Source of the DNA: Actinopolyspora mzabensis | GTDB lineage: Bacteria > Actinomycetota > Actinomycetes > Mycobacteriales > Pseudonocardiaceae | DNA length: 64,000 nucleotides | NCBI RefSeq assembly: GCF_900101095.1 | Contig: NZ_FNFM01000003.1 | Coordinates: forward strand, 124,001 to 188,000 | Direction: 5' to 3' | In this document: positions 16,243-26,120 of the stretch, piece by piece | Position numbering within the stretch: position 1 is the stretch's first letter | Layout: every line of letters begins with the position of its first letter | The notes under the pieces: model-generated | Database searches by the model: none | What the model saw: the letters and a program-made list of their open reading frames with translations, nothing else | Told to the model about the DNA's origin: nothing | Made by a program: the position numbers and the translations under genes

Positions 16243-16257
16243 AGGGCACAAAGTAAG
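16243..16257 (-). promoter_or_regulatory. Weak DosR-box-like half site before the PPOX-like gene
   Basis: On the minus strand the bases read CTTACTTTGTGCCCT; the part ACTTTGTGCCCT is 11 of 12 identical to the corresponding part of the site at 11051, but the GGG half is missing. It lies 70 bp before the PPOX-like start. Confidence 0.25.
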
Positions 16258-16350
16258 TCATCCGGGGGGTTACCTTCGTGCCGCGAGTCGCCCGTGGTCG
16301 CCGTGCGTGAATGCCACCGGCCGGTCATGCTCGGTCCGGATGGAGGAAGT

Positions 16351-17241
16351 ATGAGCCCGGGCGGCGGAGCGAGCAGGACCGTGGTGGTGGGGGTCGACGG
16401 TTCCGATGCCTCCACCGACGCGGTGCGCTGGGCCGCGTCGGTGGCTTCGTGGCGTAACGCCCGATTGTGGCTGGTGCACGTGTTTCGTCCCGCCGCGGCG
16501 GGCCACCGACCGGAGGAGCACGCCGGGGCCGGAACACCGCACGATGCCGAACACATTCTCTCGTTCGCGGCCTCGGCGGCCGGCGAGATCGTCGCCGACC
16601 TGCCGGTCTCCACCCGAAGCGTGCACGGGCGAGCGGTGCCCGCGCTGCTGGCGGAGACACAGCACGCGGGCCTGCTCGTGCTGGGCGCTTCCGGACGTGG
16701 CGGCTTCGCCGGGATGCTGATCGGCTCGACCGCGGCAGCGGTGCTCAGCAGGGCGGCTTGCCCGGTCGTGGTAGTACGTTCCCGTCCCGGAGCCGAACAC
16801 TTCCCGGCCGAAGGGTCGGTGGTGGTCGGTATCGACGGAAGCCCCATCAGCGAACGAGCGTTGGCCGCCGCGTTCGACTACGCGGCACACTGGCACACCA
16901 CACTGGTGGCGGTGCACGCCTGGAGCGACGTCGAGTACGACACGTCGGCGAGCCCCGATGCCACCGACGAGGGCTACGCCGAGAGCGGGGAGCGGCTGTT
17001 GGCCGAGCGTCTCGCGGGGTGGCGGCAGCGGTATCCCGACGTGAGCGTGCGACGCGTGGTCGGAAAAGACCGTCCTCGACAGCAATTGTTGCGCGGTTCC
17101 GAGACCGCTCGTCTCGTGGTGCTCGGCAGTCGCGGTAGGGGCGGTTTTCGTGGACTGCTGCTCGGTTCCACCAGCCAGGCGTTGATCGAGCACTCCCACT
17201 GCCCGGTACTGGTGATACGTCCCCTGCGGGAGGAGTGGTGA
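16351..17241 (+). CDS. Universal stress protein, two USP domains
   Basis: A 296-residue protein; ATG 16351 directly follows GGAGGAAGT. Two domains open TVVVGVDGSDAS and SVVVGIDGSPIS. Both nucleotide loops are intact: LGASGRGGFAGMLIGSTA and LGSRGRGGFRGLLLGSTS. It starts a run of three plus-strand stress genes, with the Rv1733c-like and CBS genes following at short spacing. Confidence 0.93.
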   Translation: MSPGGGASRTVVVGVDGSDASTDAVRWAASVASWRNARLWLVHVFRPAAAGHRPEEHAGAGTPHDAEHILSFAASAAGEIVADLPVSTRSVHGRAVPALLAETQHAGLLVLGASGRGGFAGMLIGSTAAAVLSRAACPVVVVRSRPGAEHFPAEGSVVVGIDGSPISERALAAAFDYAAHWHTTLVAVHAWSDVEYDTSASPDATDEGYAESGERLLAERLAGWRQRYPDVSVRRVVGKDRPRQQLLRGSETARLVVLGSRGRGGFRGLLLGSTSQALIEHSHCPVLVIRPLREEW

Positions 17242-17287
17242 TCGGAAGTCGTCGGTACTCGCGGATACCCCTGGAGAGGCGGTGAGC

Positions 17288-17893
17288 ATGGGGGAGTGTC
17301 TCCTGCGGTTGCGCCGGTTGCTGCTGCCGGGTGCCAACCCCCTGGCCCGGCCCTCCGACCGGCTCGAAGGAAGAGTGCTGACTCTCGTGCTGTTACTGCC
17401 GCTGGTGGCCACCCCGTTCGCGGTGGCGAGCGGTGCACAGACCTACGGGGAGTGGCTCGGGGTGGCGAGTAGTCAGGCACGGGAGCGGCAGCAGGTCACC
17501 GCGGTGTTGTTGGAAGACGCCGGTCCGCCACCGGCAGCGGTACGTGCCGGTTCCCGACCCAGGGCCGGAGTTCGCGCAACCTGGCAGGCTCCCGACGGCT
17601 CCGCCCGCACCGGAATGGTGGCGGCCCCTGCCGGTTCCCCCGAACGCAGCCGGGTGCGTATCTGGACGGATCGCAGTGGGCGTGCTGTTCCCGCCCCGAT
17701 GACCTCGGCCGCGGCGGTTCGTGAGGCGACGGCGGCCGCGGCGACGCTGTGGCTGACCGTGCTCTTCGGTGCCGTGGGCGGGTTCTGGGTGTTCCGGCGG
17801 TGTCTGGATCGTCTCCGACGGTGTAATTGGCAACGCGAATGGGAACACTTCGAACGCCACTGGAGTGGCTATCGGGACAGCGGTGAGGGATGA
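17288..17893 (+). CDS. Rv1733c-like membrane protein
   Basis: A 201-residue protein (ATG 17288; GTG 17282 is an equally placed alternative). Features: a basic N-terminus ending RPSDRLEGRVL, one membrane helix LVLLLPLVATPFAVASG, an external region of about 100 residues with AVLLEDAG and VRATWQAPDGSARTG, and a second helix near residue 165. This is the layout of the M. tuberculosis Rv1733c family, whose founder is a DosR-regulon membrane antigen of unknown function. It lies 46 bp after the USP stop and 9 bp before the CBS gene, forming an operon. Confidence 0.85.
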   Translation: MGECLLRLRRLLLPGANPLARPSDRLEGRVLTLVLLLPLVATPFAVASGAQTYGEWLGVASSQARERQQVTAVLLEDAGPPPAAVRAGSRPRAGVRATWQAPDGSARTGMVAAPAGSPERSRVRIWTDRSGRAVPAPMTSAAAVREATAAAATLWLTVLFGAVGGFWVFRRCLDRLRRCNWQREWEHFERHWSGYRDSGEG

Positions 17894-17902
17894 GGGACGG
17901 AG

Positions 17903-18514
17903 ATGCGCGTACGAGACGTGATGAGCGAGGTGCCGATCACGGTGCGTACCGACACGTCGGTCAAGACGGCCGCCGCGTTGCTGGTCGAACACGGGCTCAC
18001 CGCGCTTCCGGTGCTCGACGGTGAGGACTACCCGCTCGGCACGGTGACCGAGCTCGATCTCGTACGGGATCGTTTCCCGCGTGATCCGCGATATTCCAAC
18101 GAGGAGCGGGATCGGCCCTCGCCCCCGGAAACGGTGGGAGAGTTGATCACGACCCGAATAACCGGTCTCAACCCCGAAACCGACGTGACCGATCTGGTCA
18201 AGGTGCTGCTGGAAGAACGCGTGCGCAGCGTGGCGGTGATCGACGAACAGCGACTCGTCGGTATGGTCACCGGCCGGGACCTGGTACGGACGCTCGCCAG
18301 GGACGACGATCTGTTGGCTCGCGACATCCGCTACCGGCTCTCCTTCATAGGTGGGCCGCGGCGGTGGAGCATTCGGGTCTCGGAAGGTGTGGCGGTCATC
18401 GTCGACGAGTTCGACAGTCCGGAGGACCGACACGTCGCCCGTGTCCTGGCCGAGAGCGTGCCCGGGGTGTTGCGCGCCAGGTGCAGTGCTGCCGAGTCCA
18501 CCGCGACGGGATGA
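17903..18514 (+). CDS. CBS-domain protein with C-terminal BON-like region
   Basis: A 203-residue protein. Two CBS domains are visible: VRDVMSEVPITVRTDTSVKTAAALLVEHGLTALPVLD (about 3-60) and VGELITTRITGLNPETDVTDLVKVLLEERVRSVAVIDEQRLVGMVTGRDLV (about 76-130). The remaining 70 residues (RWSIRVSEGVAVIVDEFDS) have the look of a BON-type domain. CBS pairs usually sense adenine nucleotides. M. tuberculosis Hrp1 (Rv2626c), a DosR-regulated two-CBS protein, is the nearest functional analogue but lacks the extra domain. It is the last gene of the USP-Rv1733c-CBS operon. Confidence 0.88.
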   Translation: MRVRDVMSEVPITVRTDTSVKTAAALLVEHGLTALPVLDGEDYPLGTVTELDLVRDRFPRDPRYSNEERDRPSPPETVGELITTRITGLNPETDVTDLVKVLLEERVRSVAVIDEQRLVGMVTGRDLVRTLARDDDLLARDIRYRLSFIGGPRRWSIRVSEGVAVIVDEFDSPEDRHVARVLAESVPGVLRARCSAAESTATG

Positions 18515-18528
18515 GGGGACGTTTCCCC
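18515..18528. terminator. Short hairpin between CBS gene and devS-like gene
   Basis: GGGGA-CGTT-TCCCC directly after the CBS stop, between convergent genes. Confidence 0.35.
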
Positions 18529-18562
18529 GGACTCCGCGTGCCGACCGGCTCGTTGCCGCTCC

Positions 18563-20353
<1,791 letters not shown>

Positions 20354-20550
20354 TCACGGTCCGTGCCCGGCAGCGGTGCGGCACCGTCGTATTCCCATCT
20401 GCCCCGAGGCGTTCGTTTCGTATGCGAACGGGACCGACGTCGGACTCGAGGCGAGCACCGGAACACGGTATGTAGCTGGAGACACGGGCAGTCGCCGGGA
20501 ACTCGAACCGTCGCCGGGAACTCCGGCGAAGCGGACTGCCGGCCGCCCCC

Positions 20551-21198
20551 TCAGCGCGGAGTCCCTCGTTGGTCGCGCAAGCGGGTGGCCAGCACGGCCG
20601 CCTGGGTACGACGCTGCAGTCCCAGTTTGGTCAACAGGCGGGAGACGTAGTTCTTGACCGTCTTCTCGGCCAGGTACATGCGTTGCGCGATCTGGCGGTT
20701 GGTCAGTCCCTCCCCGATCAGGTCCAGCAGGACCCGCTCGCGCTCGGACAGCTGGGGGAGCTCCTCCGAACCGCCCCCGCCGCTCCGCAGTTGATTCAAC
20801 AGCGTCCTCGTCGCCCGGCTGTCGAGTATCGAATGTCCCGACCCCACCCGGTGCACGGCCGAGAGCAGTTCGAAGCCCTGCACGTCCTTGATGACGTAGC
20901 CACCGGCTCCGGCCAGAATCGCCTGCAGCATCGCCTCCTCGTCGGTGAACGAAGTCAGCATCAAACAGTTCAGTCCGGGGAGCTTGGAGCGCAGTTCCCG
21001 GCACAGTTCGACTCCGTTGCCATCGGGGAGCCGTACATCCAGTACCGCCAGATCGGGCCGCAGCGCCGGTGCGCGGGCCAGTGCTCGTGCGACAGTGGCC
21101 GCTTCACCGACCACTTTCAGTTCCGGGTCCGATTCCAGCAGATCCGCGACTCCACGCCGGACAACTTCGTGGTTGTCGACCAGAAACACCGTGATCAT
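20551..21198 (-). CDS. devR: DevR/DosR-like response regulator (NarL/LuxR type)
   Basis: A 215-residue regulator. The receiver domain has the phosphorylation Asp54 (VLDVRLPDG), Thr82 and Lys104; the LuxR-type DNA-binding domain near residues 150-205 contains [40 protein letters not shown] with Lys179, Lys182 and Asn183. These numbers coincide exactly with the functional residues known for M. tuberculosis DosR, including the DNA-contacting trio, so orthology and similar DNA recognition are likely. The gene lies upstream of the devS-like kinase on the same strand, separated by 227 bp. Both follow a block of dormancy-type genes. Confidence 0.93.
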   Translation of the reverse strand: MITVFLVDNHEVVRRGVADLLESDPELKVVGEAATVARALARAPALRPDLAVLDVRLPDGNGVELCRELRSKLPGLNCLMLTSFTDEEAMLQAILAGAGGYVIKDVQGFELLSAVHRVGSGHSILDSRATRTLLNQLRSGGGGSEELPQLSERERVLLDLIGEGLTNRQIAQRMYLAEKTVKNYVSRLLTKLGLQRRTQAAVLATRLRDQRGTPR

Positions 21199-21917
21199 GC
21201 GATATCACCCCATCGATTTGGCGATCACCGGTGTACGGCGGAGCCCAATGGTGTGTAGGATGCAGCCGATCAGTTTCGTGCGGGTGAGCATTCGTACGGT
21301 TGACTGGCCGACCCGCCATTGGTGCTGCCCGCTGCTGCGGGCTGCTCCGTAGTGAGTAGCACGCGGTTGTGGTTACCACTCTGCGAGGGCGGCTGGGGCC
21401 AGTCAAGGTTTGAGCTCGCGAAACGCGGTACTGGTCAAACAAGGCAAACGTGGCTACCGTGGTAATTCGGGCGCAACACCGGAAGCTTGTGGTCCGGTGT
21501 TTGATCGCATTGTCGGTCCTCGGAGTAATCACGGTGGATGCGGCGGCAACAACAGCAGGGGCGCTACCGCGTTATTTCGCGGTGTGACGGCGCGCGCGTT
21601 TTCCCAAGGTCCTCGCGATCGGCGGTAAACACGCGCTGCGCGCCGTCCGGTGGTTTCGGTTTTTCCGGTCGACGGGGCCTCCCGGTTGATCGGGCGAGGC
21701 GTTGTGAGTCGACACACGCGGCCGGAGCGGAACTGTCGCGGCTGCCACGACGTTGCGGGTGAGGTTGGTCGCCATCCTCGTGACGTCGATGTGAATGGCA
21801 CGTAGCGTCCGTGCGGCCTTTTCACAGCCACGACTTGTGCTCATGCGTGGGCACGAACTCCCGAACAGATCAATCAGGTAGGCACACGACCGCGCCCGAG
21901 AAGAGAGGAGGCGCCAC
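21199..21917. other. 719-bp gene-free region between devR-like and wbl genes
   Basis: No convincing protein is found on either strand; the apparent frames are low-complexity. Structures seen: GCCCGC-TGCT-GCGGGC (about 21327-21342), and a perfect 9-bp-arm hairpin AACACCGGA (21475-21483) / TCCGGTGTT (21493-21501) with a 9-base loop. The stretch is long for this gene-dense region and could hold a long 5' leader of the wbl gene or a small RNA ending at the 21475 hairpin. Confidence 0.4.
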
Positions 21918-22211
21918 ATGATGGACAACACGAATACCGATTGGCAGCACCGCGCGAGCTGCCGTGACGAGGATCCGGAACTGTTCTTCCCGGTATCCGA
22001 GGTGGGGCCGGGCGCGCAGCAGGTGCAGCAGGCCAAGAAAATATGCGCGCAGTGCCCGGTCAGCTCCGAGTGCCTCGCTTACGCGCAGCGTACCGGACTG
22101 GATTTCGGCATTTTCGGTGGGATGACTCCGGAGGAGCGTCGCGAGGCGGGGCGCCGTGCTCGTGGTGCGGCTAGGGGCGTCGATTCCCGCGAGTCCGCCG
22201 CTCGTCGGTGA
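21918..22211 (+). CDS. WhiB-family (Wbl) iron-sulfur transcription factor
   Basis: A 97-residue protein preceded by GAGAGGAGG. The four cluster cysteines are present: Cys in WQHRASCRDEDPELFF, then CAQCPVSSECL giving C-x2-C-x5-C. The G(I/V)FGGMTPEERR turn and a basic, alanine-rich tail complete the Wbl layout. The first half resembles the WhiB1 group, but the tail is longer. Wbl proteins bind a [4Fe-4S] cluster that senses O2 or NO and partner with the principal sigma factor. Its position next to the devR-devS pair makes a role in hypoxia or redox response plausible. Two ATG codons are adjacent; either may be used. Confidence 0.92.
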   Translation: MMDNTNTDWQHRASCRDEDPELFFPVSEVGPGAQQVQQAKKICAQCPVSSECLAYAQRTGLDFGIFGGMTPEERREAGRRARGAARGVDSRESAARR

Positions 22212-22539
22212 ATTGCGGAAAGTCGACGAGGACGTCCTCGCACCCTCCCCGCGTCACGCCGCGGCCCCTCTCCCGGACGTTTCGATCGTGACCGAGGCAT
22301 TTTCCGCGTTTCCCGGTGCGGCTGTGCTCCACCGGAGGAGCCGGAGGGGAGATTTCGCGTCGAATATCCGGGTGGGGCATCCGTCGTGACACTGCCGTAG
22401 CCGACGAACACCTCGAGTGATCGGCTCCGCCGTCGATGAATCTGCCCGCTAGGTTAGGCTAACCTTTGTACTGGTTGGGTGTGGTCGGGTCCGACCCGTC
22501 CACACCGCCACCATCGGCCGCTACAGCGGGAGGACAGGG
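22212..22539. promoter_or_regulatory. 328-bp intergenic region with IdeR/DmdR-type iron box
   Basis: Apart from the iron box at 22449-22467 this region shows no gene. The box lies 73 bp before the lipoprotein start. The rest is GC-rich spacer after the wbl stop. Confidence 0.6.
22449..22467. promoter_or_regulatory. IdeR/DmdR iron box
   Basis: CTAGGTTAGGCTAACCTTT matches 16 of 19 positions of the consensus TTAGGTTAGGCTAACCTAA bound by the iron-dependent repressors IdeR/DmdR1. It would overlap the promoter of the siderophore-binding lipoprotein gene and repress it when iron is plentiful. Confidence 0.9.
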
Positions 22540-23550
22540 GTGCGGAGCAGACTCGGAAACATACGCCGTTTCGGCGGTTTGCTGAGCGTGGTGTTGTTGG
22601 CCACCGTGCTTTCGGCATGTGGCCAGGGGGACCCTTCGGGTGAATCCTCGGACGAAGCCACCGACAACGCGGCCTTCCCGGTTACCTTGTCGAGCAAGTT
22701 CGGCGAGGTCACCGTGCCGGAGAAGCCCGAACGAGTGGTCGCACTCGGCTGGTCGGACGCGGAGACCGCGCTGGATCTGGGCGTGCAACCGGTCGGGGTC
22801 AGCGACTGGCTCGACTTCGGCGGAAACGGGGTAGGCCCCTGGGCGGCGGGAGAGTTCACCGAACCCCCCGAGATGCTGGGAACCAACGAGATCGACTACG
22901 AGAAGGTCGCCTCGCTCGAACCCGACCTCATCCTCAACACCCGCTCGGACGGATCCAGGGAAAAGCACCAGACGCTGTCCAAGATCGCGCCGACGCTCGC
23001 TCCTCCCGCTGACACCGTTCCGTACGGCACCAGTTGGCGCCAACAACTCGACCTGGTTTCCAAGGCGTTGGGCAAGCCCGAGGCGGGGCAGGCGCGGATC
23101 GCCGAGGTGGAGCGGGCGTTCTCCGAGGCGCTGTCCCAATATCCCCAGCTGCAGGACAAGACGGTGGGAGTGGGTGCCTACTACGGTAGCAACCAGTACG
23201 GGGCCTATCTCACCGGTGACTCCCGGGTTCGCTTCATGCGGGAGCTGGGTATGACGAACAAACCCGAGATCGACGAGTTGGGTTCGGGCAGTTTCTACGT
23301 CGACATCTCGCGGGAACGACTCGATGTGCTCAGCGCCGATCTGACAGTGGTTTTCGCGATCAACGGTAGTTCGCAGCAACTGCGGCAGGATCAACTGCTG
23401 GACCGGATCTCCGCCGCCAAGGACGATCGTCTCGTCATTCTGGACGACCCGGATGTCATCAGTGCCTTCTCCAGCGGTTCCGCCAGTGGTATGGAGTACG
23501 CGCTGCAACAGGTCGCTCCGGTCTTCGCCGAGCACGTCGCCGAGTCCTGA
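22540..23550 (+). CDS. Iron-siderophore ABC transporter substrate-binding lipoprotein
   Basis: A 336-residue protein from GTG 22540 with GGAGGA upstream. The N-terminus is a lipoprotein signal with lipobox LSAC (Cys27). The mature part is a FhuD/FepB-type class III binding protein: KFGEVTVPEKPERVVALGWSDAETALDLGVQPVGVSDW, YEKVASLEPDLIL, and a long inter-lobe helix around 170-200. It should capture ferric siderophores outside the membrane and deliver them to an ABC permease, which is not encoded nearby. The iron box upstream supports this assignment. Confidence 0.92.
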   Translation: MRSRLGNIRRFGGLLSVVLLATVLSACGQGDPSGESSDEATDNAAFPVTLSSKFGEVTVPEKPERVVALGWSDAETALDLGVQPVGVSDWLDFGGNGVGPWAAGEFTEPPEMLGTNEIDYEKVASLEPDLILNTRSDGSREKHQTLSKIAPTLAPPADTVPYGTSWRQQLDLVSKALGKPEAGQARIAEVERAFSEALSQYPQLQDKTVGVGAYYGSNQYGAYLTGDSRVRFMRELGMTNKPEIDELGSGSFYVDISRERLDVLSADLTVVFAINGSSQQLRQDQLLDRISAAKDDRLVILDDPDVISAFSSGSASGMEYALQQVAPVFAEHVAES

Positions 23551-23681
23551 GCCGGTTCCCGCCGGTGCGTTCCGACCCCGTGCGCTCGCGGTTGTCCCGG
23601 GCCGCCGTCGGACCCAGACACGGCCCCGGAGGAACCTCGCGCGCATGGAAGATTCACGGCGGACGTGTGGTTGTGCGGGGT

Positions 23682-24620
23682 ATGCGAGCTATTGGAGTTA
23701 CCGAGTTCGGCGGACCCGAGAAGCTGCGTGCCGTGGATGTCGCGCAGCCGAAGCCCGAGCAGGACGAGGTCAGGATTCGGGTGCACGCCGCGGCGGTAAA
23801 TCCGACCGACACCGTGCTGCGCGCGGGCGGCCATCGCACCGAAGGGCTGGAACCGCCCTACATACCGGGTATGGACGCAGCCGGAGTGATCAGTGCGGTG
23901 GGGACCGAGGTGAGCACCTGGCAACCCGGTGACCGCGTCATGGCCGTAGTGGTGCCCGTGGATGAACGGGGCGGTGCCTACGCCGACGAGATCGTGGTTC
24001 CCGAGGACTCCGTGGCGGCCATCCCCGAGGGAGTCGATTTCGCTGCCGCCGCCACACTGCCGATGAACGGGTTGACCGCTCATCTGGCGCTGGAGCAACT
24101 CGCCCTGGCCGAGGGCGAGACCCTGGCTGTCACGGGGGCAGCGGGAGCTTTCGGTGGTTATGTCGTTCAGTTGGCCAAGGACCGCGGGTTGTACGTGATC
24201 GCCGATGCCGCAACCGCCGACGAGCAGCTGGTACGTGATCTCGGTGCCGACGCGGTGGTGCGCCGTGGTGCGGATGTGGCCGAGCGAATTCGTGAACTGG
24301 TACCCGAAGGCGTGGCCGGAGTGGCCGACGGCGCGGTACTCGACGGTGAGGTGGCCCCGGCCATCCGTGACGGTGGTGGTCTCGCCGTGGTGCGCGGCTG
24401 GAACGGCGATCCCGGACGTGACATCCGCGTGCACCGGGTGCTCGTGGTCCATGCCGCCAGGGACCACGTCGCCCTGGACCGGTTGCGTGCGAAAGTCGAG
24501 AGCGGAGTACTCAGTCTCCGAGTCGCGAGCGTCCTACCGGCGGAGCGGGCCGACGAGGCTCATCGCGAGCTGGAGGGTGGTGGAGTGCGGGGACGTCTCG
24601 TGCTCGACTTCGAATCCTGA
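23682..24620 (+). CDS. Zinc-independent NADP-dependent quinone oxidoreductase (MDR family)
   Basis: A 312-residue protein; ATG 23682 begins the family similarity MRAIGVTEFGGPEKLRAVDV. It has the MDR GroES-like fold with AAAVNPTDTVLRAGG, PYIPGMDAAGVI, and the nucleotide motif VTGAAGAFGGYVVQLAKDRG. The catalytic and structural zinc ligands of alcohol dehydrogenases are absent, placing it with quinone reductases. A perfect palindrome follows as probable terminator. Confidence 0.88.
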   Translation: MRAIGVTEFGGPEKLRAVDVAQPKPEQDEVRIRVHAAAVNPTDTVLRAGGHRTEGLEPPYIPGMDAAGVISAVGTEVSTWQPGDRVMAVVVPVDERGGAYADEIVVPEDSVAAIPEGVDFAAAATLPMNGLTAHLALEQLALAEGETLAVTGAAGAFGGYVVQLAKDRGLYVIADAATADEQLVRDLGADAVVRRGADVAERIRELVPEGVAGVADGAVLDGEVAPAIRDGGGLAVVRGWNGDPGRDIRVHRVLVVHAARDHVALDRLRAKVESGVLSLRVASVLPAERADEAHRELEGGGVRGRLVLDFES

Positions 24621-24630
24621 ACGAGCCGTG

Positions 24631-24670
24631 TCCGAAGCTACGACCGGCCGCGGCCGGTCGTAGCTTCGGA
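24631..24670. terminator. Perfect 40-bp palindrome, probable terminator
   Basis: Two 20-base half-sites starting TCCGAAGCTACG are exact reverse complements with no spacer, beginning 11 bp after the quinone oxidoreductase stop. The transcript would form a stem of about 18 pairs with a minimal loop. Confidence 0.7.
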
Positions 24671-24914
24671 TGGTCGCTGATACATTACCGGCAGGGATTC
24701 TCCGGGTATCGAGAACTCGAGTCCGCCCACCCGGAACAGCTCGGTGAGCGACTGTGTCTCGGGAACCGGGTGCGGGAGTCCGGTGGGGTGGTCGATTTCG
24801 CGATGGGGGAGTACCACGGGTAGGTCCGTCGGCTTTCACACCGTGTGATGGTGTGGCGGCTCGGAATGCTTCCGGGGAATCCCGAACGCTGTTCAGAGTT
24901 GATGAAACGAGGTA

Positions 24915-25322
24915 ATGGGTATCAAGGGTGAGGTGATCCGGTTCGACACTTCCCGGGGCTTCGGGTTCGTGTCGCCGGAAAGTGGTGGTGAGGATGTTTT
25001 CGTCCACGTCAACGATCTGCTGGTGGACGAGGGGTTGATTTCTCCGGGCACGACCGTCGAGTTCAACGTCGAGGACGGGGAACGCGGGCTGAAGGCCTCG
25101 GATGTTCGTCTTGCCGGTGGCGCCCGGTCCGCGGGCGGCTCCGGCGGGAAGTCACCGGCCGATTCGGCAGGTGACTCCGACGTCCTCACGCTCGACGAAT
25201 TGTCCGCAGAGATAACCGAGGCACTGTTGGGCGCGGTTCCCACCATGACGGGTGGGCAGGTTCTGCAGGCTCGGCAACGGCTGCTCAAACTGGCCGAAGA
25301 GCACGGTTGGGTCGGACGGTGA
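24915..25322 (+). CDS. Cold-shock domain protein with C-terminal extension
   Basis: A 135-residue protein. Residues 1-66 form a cold-shock domain with RNP1 RGFGFVSP and RNP2 DVFVHV, preceded by GEVIRFD. After a Gly/Ser linker (about 68-85) there is an extra helical segment of about 45 residues (VLTLDELSAEITEALLGAVPTMTGGQVLQARQRLLKLAEEHGW). Classical Csp proteins are only 65-70 residues long, so this is the extended actinobacterial type that may bind nucleic acid as part of a larger complex. ATG follows GAGGTA. A 244-bp upstream region without a gene could contain a long leader. Confidence 0.88.
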   Translation: MGIKGEVIRFDTSRGFGFVSPESGGEDVFVHVNDLLVDEGLISPGTTVEFNVEDGERGLKASDVRLAGGARSAGGSGGKSPADSAGDSDVLTLDELSAEITEALLGAVPTMTGGQVLQARQRLLKLAEEHGWVGR

Positions 25323-25661
25323 CGAGTGCCGACTCCCTGCGGTGAGTCCCTGTCCCCGCGGGATGTCCTTACCGTCCGAACCGTCGCGTGTGTGTCGGTT
25401 CGTGCGGAGGCCCGTAGTTGCCGCTACGTAGTTGCCCCGACGAAGCTTCTCCCGTCGGATACCCGGGCCTGCCCGGGAGCCCGACGGGAGAAGCTTCGTC
25501 GGGTGATCGTCCCGGTTGACCGGGAGGACGAACTGCCACTTCGGCGTGGGAAATTTTCGAAATTTCTTCCCGTGGGAGGACTGGTCGTCCGGCCCCGTCC
25601 GGTGTGACACTACTTACCCCGGAGGACGGCAACGCGGACAGGCAGGCACGGGAGGTTGTCG
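25323..25661. other. 339-bp region with a large inverted repeat and other symmetric elements
   Basis: Contains the 23-bp-arm inverted repeat at 25436-25503, a direct repeat GTAGTTGCC (25414, 25427), an AT-rich partial palindrome GGGAAATTTTCGAAATTTC (25548-25566), and GGAC-TGGTC-GTCC (25578-25590) about 70 bp before the DUF3040 gene. The last resembles a DosR box but with a spacer one base too long. No gene is seen. Confidence 0.5.
25436..25503. terminator. 23-bp perfect inverted repeat, probable terminator of the cold-shock gene
   Basis: Arms at 25436-25458 and 25481-25503 are exact reverse complements, beginning CCCGACGAAGCTTC. The 22-base loop contains CCCGGG twice (CCCGGG-CCTG-CCCGGG), giving a stem with a second hairpin on top. 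Starts 114 bp after the cold-shock stop. Confidence 0.6.
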
Positions 25662-25922
25662 ATGTTGGGCAAGTACGAACGTCGCAGCCTGGAAGAGATC
25701 GAGCACCGGCTGAGCCAGGAAGATCCCGAGTTGGCGCGCGGGCTGGCGCAGGGGAAGCCCAGAACCATTCGACGCAGGTTTCCACCGTTGCTCGTACTGG
25801 CCGCCCTCGTGATGGTGCTTTCGGTGACCCTGCTCGTGCTCGCCGAGTTCGGGTCGGCCGTGCTCGCCGCCGTGCTGGCGGGCGGAGTTCTGACCTTCTG
25901 GCGCTGGCGCAGCCGTTCCTGA
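25662..25922 (+). CDS. DUF3040 family membrane protein, second copy
   Basis: An 86-residue protein from ATG 25662, with GGGAGG six bases upstream. LGKYERRSLEEIEHRLSQEDPELARGL is the same signature as in 10626-10892, followed by two membrane helices and a basic end RWRSRS. Function unknown. Confidence 0.85.
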   Translation: MLGKYERRSLEEIEHRLSQEDPELARGLAQGKPRTIRRRFPPLLVLAALVMVLSVTLLVLAEFGSAVLAAVLAGGVLTFWRWRSRS

Positions 25923-26120
25923 ACCGCATTCTCGGCTGTGTTGGCGCGTAGCGTCATCGCGGTGGCGAGTGGAGCCGTTTCCGGTGTATTCGCGCGTTCT
26001 GCCGTGCGGACGAGGTGCACGAATCACGACGGAATCTTCCCCGATCCCGCGGGCACCCTTTGGTGCTCCTCGCCACGCACCGGAACTGCGTGAACCATTT
26101 TCTCTTGTCATCATGGCGAC

